Below are positions 53,082 through 59,767 of a stretch of 59,767 bases of DNA, one piece after another; the first letter of the stretch is position 1, and each line of letters starts with the position of its first letter. A model generated the notes under the pieces. That model saw only the letters and a list, made by a program, of their open reading frames with translations. It was not told the DNA's origin and did not search any database. Made by a program: the position numbers and the translations under genes. The DNA comes from CAZQKW01 sp964594075 (GTDB lineage: Bacteria; Desulfobacterota; WTBG01; CAIYCZ01), in contig CAZQKW010000021.1 of NCBI GenBank assembly GCA_964594075.1, positions 1-59,767 on the forward strand, in the 5' to 3' direction.

Positions 53082-53819
53082 GTCTGTGCGACAGGCTGTG
53101 CAGACCTGGGCTACCTCAATATTTCCTTCCGGAATGCCCTGCATCATAAGTTGACGACGGTTTGCTTCCCAAAGATTTAAAAACAGTGAGTTCTCCCTCT
53201 TTTGGATACAACTATCCATATCAGGTTTTTTTGAGCTGAATAGTCGTGCCACTTCCCTTTGCACCTCACAGCAGCAGGGACCTATGGACGGACCGATCCC
53301 CGCCAGAATGTGTTCTGGCCTGCAGTTGTAACGATACCTCATTACTGTAACCGTTTGTTCTGCAATTCTTGCAAGAGTCCCGCGCCACCCGGCATGCGCG
53401 ACTGCTGCCACGTGCTGAAACGGGTCAAACAGTATCACGGGGACACAGTCGGCAACTCTCACCATAAGGGTAATGAACGGTTCCGCGGTTATCAGCGCAT
53501 CATAGCCCGTTAATGGCAAAACCAGAGGAGATCGGCTCAATGTTGTGTGTTCATTACCAACGCATATTACTTGTGCCCCGTGAACCTGCTGCGATGCTAC
53601 CAGTAACGAAAGATCAAATTCAAGTGCTCTGCTGACAGCAGAATAATTATTTAATACTGCCCCATCTTCATCACCCGTGTCTATTCCCACATTGAGCGAC
53701 TGATAAGGGCCGGTGCTGTATCCGCCGTTTCGGGTTGATATGGCGTGAAGCACATGATTAAAAGGGAGAAGATTTTTAAAATAAAGGAAGGGTATTGCGG
53801 ACACAATTTTTTCTATCAT
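53010..53819 (-). CDS. pgeF: Peptidoglycan editing factor / purine nucleoside phosphorylase (YfiH)
   Basis: A 269-residue member of the former DUF152 (laccase-domain) family. VADCVPVILFD, AVAHAGWRGTLARI and GPSIGPCCCEV contain the Zn-binding Cys and His. The end CTACRTDLFFSHRRE with KTGRFG is standard, so its own C-terminus is intact and the overlap with nadB is real. Confidence 0.92.
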   Translation of the reverse strand: MIEKIVSAIPFLYFKNLLPFNHVLHAISTRNGGYSTGPYQSLNVGIDTGDEDGAVLNNYSAVSRALEFDLSLLVASQQVHGAQVICVGNEHTTLSRSPLVLPLTGYDALITAEPFITLMVRVADCVPVILFDPFQHVAAVAHAGWRGTLARIAEQTVTVMRYRYNCRPEHILAGIGPSIGPCCCEVQREVARLFSSKKPDMDSCIQKRENSLFLNLWEANRRQLMMQGIPEGNIEVAQVCTACRTDLFFSHRREQGKTGRFGAFVGLRR

Positions 53820-53858
53820 ATTATCACGTGCCAGTGCCAGCGCACAGGATGCCCGGCA

Positions 53859-56477
53859 TCATGTTTTTTTCTGAATTTGCACCCGGCAGGTTGGTGAAGA
53901 AGAGGTCAACGTTGCTGGTGAAGCGTCTCGGAAATGGTCGGGAATACACACAATACCTTCAGGCACTGAGCTGTTGAGGTTTGCTCTGCAGACAATCTCG
54001 CCCCGGCGCGAACGCACGCTAACCATATCGTTGTCCTGGACGCTGAGGCGGTTTGCATCGTGCGGATGTATCTCAAGCCATGGGGCAGGTCGAACTGCAA
54101 GCGGCCCCTCCGCGTAGGTTGAGAGCGTGCCACAGTGGTATAGGGAACTGTTACTGAGCATGACAAAAGGAAATTCCACATCATGCTCCTCTTGAAGGGG
54201 TTCTGGTGCCTCCGCAAAAAATCGCCCGCGCAAATCAGGATTTTGAAAAAATACAGTACCAGCGCCCCCGTCTGTAATAGGCCATTGCACGCCGTGGCGT
54301 TGCATTACACGATGATGGGCGCCGCGGTATTGGGGAACAGCCGCTTCAATCTCGTGAAAGATGTCCCACGAACTCGTATAATCCATTGGCTCAGAAAAGC
54401 GCCGGGCAAGTTCCTGAATAATACGCCAGTCAGGCAGCACACCAGAATCCGGGACCAGGGCTCGATTCATCCACTGGATGCGGCGATCGCCGCTGGTTAC
54501 CGATCCTTCTTTTTCAGCAAATGACGCCGCCGGCAGTACCGCATGTGCCATCTGCGCTGCTTCAGTATAAAACAGATCTTGCACCAGAAGAAAGTCCAGC
54601 TTCTTGAGAGCTGCGCGTGTTCTCTGGGCATCAGGAAAACTCATTACCGGATCGCATCCCATGAGATACAACCCTTTTATTGTCCCCTGTTCTATTGCTT
54701 CAATCAGTTCTGTGGCGTTCAATCCCCGCGCAACCGGGATGTCCTTATGCCAAAGATTTGTCAGCGCATTGTTATCAGCAAGGCGACGATACCCCGGCAG
54801 CATATCAGCCGTGACACCCATATCACAAAGGCCCTGGAGGTTGTTTCTGCCTGTTGAGAAAAAACATCCGCATCCTGCCCTGCCTACATGCCCGGTCAGC
54901 AGGAGAATGTTGCACACAGCGCGAACAGCCCTCTCCCCATCAACCTGCCGCAATAAAGAATCGCTGCATATAACAGCACCCGCAGCAGGTCGCGCAATCT
55001 CCCGCGCCGCTTTTTCAATAAGCGCGACGGGAATTCCGGTGTGCGCGGCCACTGTTTCCAGCTCAACAGAAGAGAACATTGCGCGCACCTGGTCAAAATT
55101 TTCCGTGTGGTGTCGAATAAAGGAACTGTTTTCCAGTCCGCAATCAAGGATCGCCTTGACAAGGCCGGCAAGCAGCATCAGTTCCGACTGTGGGCGATAG
55201 CGAAGCCTGGTGGTCGCAAATGCATCAAGTTTAGTGTTCAGCGGCGCCGCGATAATAAGCCGCGCATCATTATCTCGCGCAGCCCGTATAATCGGCAGTG
55301 AAGCCACCGGCATTTCAGCGCTAAAATCTGAACCCACAATAAATATTGACTGCGCTTCTTCAATATCACGGTAGGAATTGGTGGTAGCGGGGAACCCGAT
55401 GCTGTGTTTCAGGGGGATGATTCCGCGGAGCAGACTATAACGCGCAACGCTGTCAACATTATTTGTTCCCAGAACCGTTCTGAAAAATTTTTGGAATAAA
55501 TAATTATCTTCATTTGAAGCATGCGGCGAACCCAGTCCGGCAATACTATTAGGACCATATGCCGTAATAAGTGTTTTAAATGAATCAGCGGCAAAATCCA
55601 GGGCCGCATGCAATGTTGCGGACACAAGCCGACCCTGCCGCTTAATGAGCGGTGATTTAAGACGGCCGTGGTTATGGACAAATCCAAAACCAAAACGGCC
55701 GCGTATGCAGAGATTCCCGCGATTGGCGGTTGCCGTGTCGTCTGATGTAACGCGAACTATGTGCTTATCCTTCAGATTAAGTTCAATAGCACACCCGGTG
55801 CCGCAGTAAGGACAGACGGAACGCACCTTAGTTAATTCCCAAACCCGGGCTCTATATTTAAAAAGTTTGTCAATAAAAGCGCCAACCGGACAAATGGCAA
55901 CACACTGACCGCAAAATTCACAATCAAGTGAAGTTCCGCTAACCGGCGCAATTCGCGCTTCATAGCCGTTTTGCATAAAATCAAGGGCATGGACACCCTG
56001 GACTTCCGTGCAAACACTGACGCAGCGTCCGCACATCACGCATCGGGCATCATGTTTTTCAATAAGGGGGGATGAATAATCTATGTGAAATGACGGCCTT
56101 TCAACCGCAAACGGTTGTTCAGTAATGCCAAATTCATGGCACAAATTCTGAAGTTGGCACTCCCCGGCCTTGTCGCACACCGGGCACTCAAGCGGATGAT
56201 TCAACAGGATATATTGAATGGCTTGTTTTCTGAGTCGGTCAAGAAGGGGGCTTCTGGTTGTTACCCGTATCCCCTCCTTAACCGGTGTCGTGCATGAAGC
56301 CATGGGCTCGGTCACCCCTTCTATTTCCACCACGCACAATCTGCAGGAACCGATGGGGCGAATTTTGGGATGATAACATAAATGCGGAATGGCAATTCCG
56401 GCTTGTCGTGCGGCTTCCAGTATGGTTAATTCTGGACGAGCAGTAATCTCTTTTCCATCAATAGTCAGGGTAATCAC
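53859..56477 (-). CDS. NuoG-like molybdopterin-fold subunit with five Fe-S sites
   Basis: An 872-residue protein. The N-terminus binds a [2Fe-2S] cluster (CYHPKIRPIGSCRLC and a later Cys), then HPLECPVCDKAGEC gives the His-Cys3 cluster, then CVMCGRCVSVC and CEFCGQCVAICP two ferredoxin clusters, then CPYCGTGC with a distant Cys the fifth. A molybdopterin-oxidoreductase domain and its C-terminal barrel follow. In place of the FDH motif ARLCHS it reads ARYSLL, so the Cys or Sec metal ligand is Ser. Formate dehydrogenase activity is therefore unlikely; it is closer to NuoG. Fifteen bases downstream of its partner gene. Confidence 0.82.
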   Translation of the reverse strand: MITLTIDGKEITARPELTILEAARQAGIAIPHLCYHPKIRPIGSCRLCVVEIEGVTEPMASCTTPVKEGIRVTTRSPLLDRLRKQAIQYILLNHPLECPVCDKAGECQLQNLCHEFGITEQPFAVERPSFHIDYSSPLIEKHDARCVMCGRCVSVCTEVQGVHALDFMQNGYEARIAPVSGTSLDCEFCGQCVAICPVGAFIDKLFKYRARVWELTKVRSVCPYCGTGCAIELNLKDKHIVRVTSDDTATANRGNLCIRGRFGFGFVHNHGRLKSPLIKRQGRLVSATLHAALDFAADSFKTLITAYGPNSIAGLGSPHASNEDNYLFQKFFRTVLGTNNVDSVARYSLLRGIIPLKHSIGFPATTNSYRDIEEAQSIFIVGSDFSAEMPVASLPIIRAARDNDARLIIAAPLNTKLDAFATTRLRYRPQSELMLLAGLVKAILDCGLENSSFIRHHTENFDQVRAMFSSVELETVAAHTGIPVALIEKAAREIARPAAGAVICSDSLLRQVDGERAVRAVCNILLLTGHVGRAGCGCFFSTGRNNLQGLCDMGVTADMLPGYRRLADNNALTNLWHKDIPVARGLNATELIEAIEQGTIKGLYLMGCDPVMSFPDAQRTRAALKKLDFLLVQDLFYTEAAQMAHAVLPAASFAEKEGSVTSGDRRIQWMNRALVPDSGVLPDWRIIQELARRFSEPMDYTSSWDIFHEIEAAVPQYRGAHHRVMQRHGVQWPITDGGAGTVFFQNPDLRGRFFAEAPEPLQEEHDVEFPFVMLSNSSLYHCGTLSTYAEGPLAVRPAPWLEIHPHDANRLSVQDNDMVSVRSRRGEIVCRANLNSSVPEGIVCIPDHFRDASPATLTSSSPTCRVQIQKKT

Positions 56478-56492
56478 ACGACTGCTCCCTGT

Positions 56493-58448
56493 TTATTCAT
56501 TTACCGCAAGCAGCGCTACGCGATAGCACCTTAAACAGCGGGCTGCATCGTGAATTGCCGCTGCAGCGCCCAGTCCCAGGTCAACTTCATCAAAGGTAGC
56601 AATCCGCGTTTCCACCGGCAGGCACGCAGCAGGTGGCCTGCCCCATCCGCCGAGAAAATTTATTTTTTCGTTACCGTTAAACACTTTTATGTGATGCACG
56701 TATTTTTCCAGTTTCCGATAGGGCGGAAGCTCAGGTTTTTCGCCCTTTAAATATCTGTCTATGGCAAGTGCCGCATCTCTGCCTGCTGCAAGAGCCTCTA
56801 CCAGAGAAGCGGGCCCCGTGACGCAATCACCCCCGGAAAATATGCCGTCATGGGATGTCATAAGACTGTTCTCATCAGTCTGGATAGTGCCCCATTTGCT
56901 GACCGTTATCTGCTCTTCACTCATAAATGACAGGTCGCTATCCTGGCCAATAGCTGAAATAATGACGTCGGTTTCTATGACAAATTCCGATCCTTCAACC
57001 GGGATTGGGCGTCTTCTGCCGCTGGCATCAGGTTCACCCAGTTCCATGCGAATACATTCAACCGCTCTGACTGCGCCATCCTGGGCAATAATCCGTTTGG
57101 GGAGGGTGAGAAAATGAAAAGCAATGCCCTCCTCTTCTGCTTCTTTGATTTCCACAGCGTCTGCGGGCATTTCGGAACGAGAACGGCGATAAAGCAGTTT
57201 TACCTCTTTAAATCCAATGCGCAATGCCGAGCGCACGCAGTCAATAGCGACATTACCGCCGCCAACCACTACCAGCTTTTCGCCGCGGGGCACATCAAGG
57301 CCGAGATTGATATTGCGCAGGAACACAACTCCGGGTATGAACCCCTGGTATCCCTTATCTTCCCCTTCAACACCCATTTTTTTGCTGTCATGTGCGCCAA
57401 CGCCGATAAAAACGGCACGGTAACCCCTGTCCCTAATATCCTGGAGGGTAATATCTTTGCCGACTCTGGTATTATAGATTATCCTAACGCCCATGCTTTC
57501 TATAACCGCAATCTCATACCGAAGGAAATTTCTGGGCAAGCGATAGTCGGGGATACCGACCGCAGCCATGCCTCCACCCTCAGGTAGGGCCTCAAAAATA
57601 GTCACTGGATATCCTTCGCGGGCCAAATAAAATGCCGCGGCAAGGCCTGCCGGGCCTGCTCCGACAACAGCTACCGGGGCATCTTGCGGGGGTTCCTTCC
57701 TTTGTATGGCATATTGCTGACCATGTGCGAACTCGTATTCAATAACGTATCGTTTGATGGATTTAATGTAAATTGCTTCATCAAGCAACAGCCGCCGACA
57801 GTTGAATTCACAGGGACGCACACAGACTTTTCCGCAGACGCCGGGCAGCGCGTTGCGCTCGCGCATTACCTCGGCAGCTTTTTTGAGCTTGCGTTCCTTT
57901 ACCAGCTCAACATATAAGGGGATATCAAGGTGCACCGGACATGCGTCAGTGCAAGGCGCCGTGAGATGAGACAGATAGCGCTGCTGGGGAATTGGTGTTT
58001 GCGCAGTTACGGCATTTATAAATTCTTCTCTAAAATTATTGATACACGCAATGATTGGCGCCGGTCCAGTCTGGCCAATCTGGCATTTAGCGCTTTTCTG
58101 TATATCACAAGCAAGATGTTCCAAACAGGAAAGGTCGTCAGCGGTGCCCCTTCCCTGCTGCAGCTTGAGCAGCAGGTCGTGCATAATCTTTGTGCCTACC
58201 CGACAGGGGAAACACTTGCCGCACGAATACTCCTGAAGGGCAGCCGCATAAGCGCGAGACATATCAATCACATTTACCCGTTCATCAAACAAGGCAAACC
58301 CCGCCCATCCCATAAAGGCTAAGACTTTTTTATGAGGTTGAAATTCAGCCGGGATGGGGAATCCGGCGGGAACGACCTGCTCATCAGGGGCTTTCCCCCG
58401 ATTATCAATGCATGCATCAGCCCATATGCCGAAGATTAATCGCGCCAT
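56493..58448 (-). CDS. NuoF C-terminal domain fused to a GltD-like NAD(P)H oxidoreductase
   Basis: A 651-residue fusion. Residues 30-150 are the end of a NuoF/HydB-type subunit with SCGKCFPCRVG and KCQIGQTGP giving the N3 [4Fe-4S] cluster, but the flavin/NADH-binding part is missing. From residue 165 it resembles the GltD/NfnB family: CPVHLDIP, CGKVCVRPCEFNC (cluster Cys), VAVVGAGPAGLAAAFYLA (FAD), VVGGGNVAIDC (NAD(P)H) and FSGGDCVTGP. It would oxidise or reduce NAD(P)H and pass electrons to the NuoG-like partner. A bifurcating or FDH-linked complex is a contextual guess. Confidence 0.82.
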   Translation of the reverse strand: MARLIFGIWADACIDNRGKAPDEQVVPAGFPIPAEFQPHKKVLAFMGWAGFALFDERVNVIDMSRAYAAALQEYSCGKCFPCRVGTKIMHDLLLKLQQGRGTADDLSCLEHLACDIQKSAKCQIGQTGPAPIIACINNFREEFINAVTAQTPIPQQRYLSHLTAPCTDACPVHLDIPLYVELVKERKLKKAAEVMRERNALPGVCGKVCVRPCEFNCRRLLLDEAIYIKSIKRYVIEYEFAHGQQYAIQRKEPPQDAPVAVVGAGPAGLAAAFYLAREGYPVTIFEALPEGGGMAAVGIPDYRLPRNFLRYEIAVIESMGVRIIYNTRVGKDITLQDIRDRGYRAVFIGVGAHDSKKMGVEGEDKGYQGFIPGVVFLRNINLGLDVPRGEKLVVVGGGNVAIDCVRSALRIGFKEVKLLYRRSRSEMPADAVEIKEAEEEGIAFHFLTLPKRIIAQDGAVRAVECIRMELGEPDASGRRRPIPVEGSEFVIETDVIISAIGQDSDLSFMSEEQITVSKWGTIQTDENSLMTSHDGIFSGGDCVTGPASLVEALAAGRDAALAIDRYLKGEKPELPPYRKLEKYVHHIKVFNGNEKINFLGGWGRPPAACLPVETRIATFDEVDLGLGAAAAIHDAARCLRCYRVALLAVNE

Positions 58449-58750
58449 AAAACGTTCGCAGCCCTTATGAAAAAAATAGCCAATAACCTTTTTTTATTGC
58501 GAATATATTTTTTATGCGTGAAGAGTTTATAACAAGGCGAGCGCGTCTGTTGCTATAGATGTCAGCAACTTATAAAAACAGGGATGATTATAGTGAAAAA
58601 CGACTGGAGCGCAAGTATTTTTGCATGCCGCCCCTGAAATTTTTTATTGACACTGATAGGCCCTGTCACTAATCGTCATTCGCAGAATCCAGTTGCCCTG
58701 AGATCGCTTTGCCCATGTTATAGAATAATGTATAAAAATCTTATGGTGCC
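58449..58750. other. Intergenic region upstream of the NuoF/GltD fusion gene
   Basis: These 302 bases contain no supported gene. TGACA/TGTCA arms frame 58650-58670. No nuoE-like gene or missing NuoF N-terminus was found. The minus-strand promoter of the fusion gene is probably here, but I could not assign it. Confidence 0.5.
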
Positions 58751-59551
58751 CTATCTTCTGTAATATTTCATTGCTTCAGCGATATAGGCGTTGAGATTTT
58801 TCATTCGGGTTGCATCAGCCGGGTGAGTGCTTAAAATTTCTGGTGGTGCTGCACCGCCGCGTTCAGATGCGATCATGCGTTGCCAGAATGCCACTGCGCT
58901 GCGCGGGTCATAACCCGCCATTGCCATAAAAATAGTTCCCAACCGGTCTGCTTCTGATTCCTGGATTCTGCTATACGGCAGAAGTATGCCCACTTGAGCG
59001 CCGGCGCCAAACAGGTTTAAAAATAATTCCTGGGTTTGCTGCGGCTTTCTCGCAAGCGCCGTTGAAAGCGCCATGCCGCCCATCTGCACCAAGAGTCCCT
59101 GGCTCATGCGTTCGCCTCCATGATTGGCAATGGCATGGGCTATCTCATGTCCCATGACAACCGCCAGCCCCGATTCATCGGCGGTAACCGGTAATATGCC
59201 GCTATAGACAACAACTTTGCCCCCCGGCATGCACCACGCATTTTTTTGCTTGTCCTGCACTAAATTAAATTCCCAAGCATACCCGCTCAACTGAGAGGAG
59301 CGATTTTGCTGGGCCATGAACCTCTCCACTGCCTTCTGGATATTAAACCCCACACGCTGCACCATGTTTGCCTGCGGCGTTCCCCGTATAACTTTACTCT
59401 TGGATAGAAAATCGCGATAGGCTTGAAAGCTCAAAGAATTGAGTTGTGCCGACGAAACTAAGCTGAGTTGTTGCCGCCCTGTTATGGGAACCGTTTCACA
59501 GGAAATGAGGCTCAGGAAAAAGCACAAAATTATTAAAATTCCTTTTTTCAT
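58751..59551 (-). CDS. M48 family zinc metalloprotease lipoprotein
   Basis: A 266-residue protein with a lipoprotein signal (LSLISC, lipid Cys at residue 18) and the zinc site GHEIAHAIANHGGE plus ESEADRLG. It resembles BepA/YfgC/LoiP-type periplasmic proteases that clear misfolded outer-membrane proteins. The TPR domain of BepA is absent, so it is closer to the short LoiP type. Confidence 0.9.
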   Translation of the reverse strand: MKKGILIILCFFLSLISCETVPITGRQQLSLVSSAQLNSLSFQAYRDFLSKSKVIRGTPQANMVQRVGFNIQKAVERFMAQQNRSSQLSGYAWEFNLVQDKQKNAWCMPGGKVVVYSGILPVTADESGLAVVMGHEIAHAIANHGGERMSQGLLVQMGGMALSTALARKPQQTQELFLNLFGAGAQVGILLPYSRIQESEADRLGTIFMAMAGYDPRSAVAFWQRMIASERGGAAPPEILSTHPADATRMKNLNAYIAEAMKYYRR

Positions 59552-59636
59552 GTGCTAACCTACCTCCATTGCTTGACAATAGGTTTAAGAAACAAAATAA
59601 CTAATTTGAAGCAAATGATGTTTATGATGTATTAAA

Positions 59637-59668
59637 AAAGGCAGAGCCGCTCATACAGCTCTGCCTTT
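59637..59668 (-). terminator. Intrinsic terminator of the gene at the window end
   Basis: AAAGGCAGAGC (59637-59647) pairs perfectly with GCTCTGCCTTT (59658-59668) around a 10-base loop. On the minus strand the stem ends in TTTTTT. It lies 51 bases beyond the stop of the partial gene. Confidence 0.8.
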
Positions 59669-59719
59669 ATAGTATTTGTGTCCATGAGCCTGGCCTGCCT
59701 GCACCAGACCGTCTTTTTA

Positions 59720-59767
59720 TCAACTCTGCGGCTGCCCCTGCTGCTGAATCGGCTCTATCACTATGTT
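59720..59767 (-). CDS. 3' end of a truncated gene
   Basis: The minus strand reads 15 codons then TGA (ending IQQQGQPQS). A Gln-rich C-terminus followed by a strong terminator suggests a real gene whose body lies outside the window. Product unknown. Confidence 0.4.
   Translation of the reverse strand, partial: NIVIEPIQQQGQPQS

Noticed and set aside
53859..56477. Formate dehydrogenase alpha subunit
   Set aside because: All Fe-S motifs fit, but the Cys/Sec metal ligand and adjacent His are replaced (ARYSLL), so catalytic formate oxidation is not supported.
1..59767. CRISPR arrays, insertion sequences, prophage genes
   Set aside because: No regularly spaced repeats, transposase, integrase or phage structural motifs were seen on either strand.

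Overview
The window looks like chromosomal DNA from an uncultured Gram-negative anaerobe or facultative microaerophile of moderate GC. Evidence for a Gram-negative envelope is an MsbA-type lipid flippase, dTDP-rhamnose and UDP-xylose pathways, a lipoprotein M48 protease and exported multiheme cytochromes. Evidence for low-oxygen life is a flavodiiron protein, oxygen-sensitive Fe-S enzymes and an FNR-type promoter. Candidatus Omnitrophota is my best guess, with Desulfobacterota- or Nitrospirota-like lineages as alternatives; this is an inference from gene content, not a phylogeny. No insertion sequence, phage or CRISPR array was seen.

Layout. 0.2-5.3 kb: kinase-like protein, MsbA-like exporter, and a translationally coupled ParB-like/spore-photoproduct-lyase-like pair. 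5.5-10.5 kb (minus): a respiratory operon of tetraheme cytochrome, Tat-exported 4x[4Fe-4S] protein, NrfD-type membrane subunit, HAO-family octaheme cytochrome and an unknown protein, behind a well-placed FNR-like class II promoter. 10.6-16.1 kb (plus, divergent): a sulfur cluster of cysK, aprA-like, aprB-like, a siroheme sulfite reductase with two complete Cys motifs, a possible 40-residue ORF, and a PCP_red/siroheme-half/ferredoxin fusion. 16.3-16.8 kb: a 69-residue RiPP-precursor-like gene with its own promoter, long hairpin leader and terminator. 16.9-18.7 kb: small exported proteins and tRNA-Pro(CGG). 18.9-24.6 kb (minus): rmlA, rmlC, rmlB, rmlD, ugd, uxs. 24.9-34.4 kb (minus): engB, a class IV aminotransferase, flavodiiron protein, and the tight operon mnmG, queG-like, birA, bioB, pabB, CoA-binding protein. 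35.0-45.5 kb (plus): rplU, rpsF, rpsR, rplI, dnaB, dnaK, a CDP-alcohol phosphatidyltransferase, htpX, a DUF1844 gene, ispE, prs, rplY, pth. 45.6-53.8 kb: zinc-ribbon protein, glycosyltransferase, CapD-like epimerase, plsC, tsaD, nadB, pgeF. 53.9-58.4 kb (minus): a NuoG-like protein and a NuoF-C-terminus/GltD fusion. 58.7 kb to the end: M48 lipoprotein, terminator and the last 15 codons of another gene.

How it works together (inference). The sulfur cluster would take APS to sulfite, sulfide and cysteine. The divergent cytochrome operon would connect the quinone pool to a periplasmic octaheme enzyme, most likely for nitrite or hydroxylamine, under low-oxygen control.

The least-explained items are the cytochrome module, the double-motif sulfite reductase, the RiPP-like gene, and a structured non-coding element present twice (24718-24836 minus and 34725-34836 plus). 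That element keeps its sequence blocks through frame-breaking indels, which points to RNA or DNA function rather than protein.
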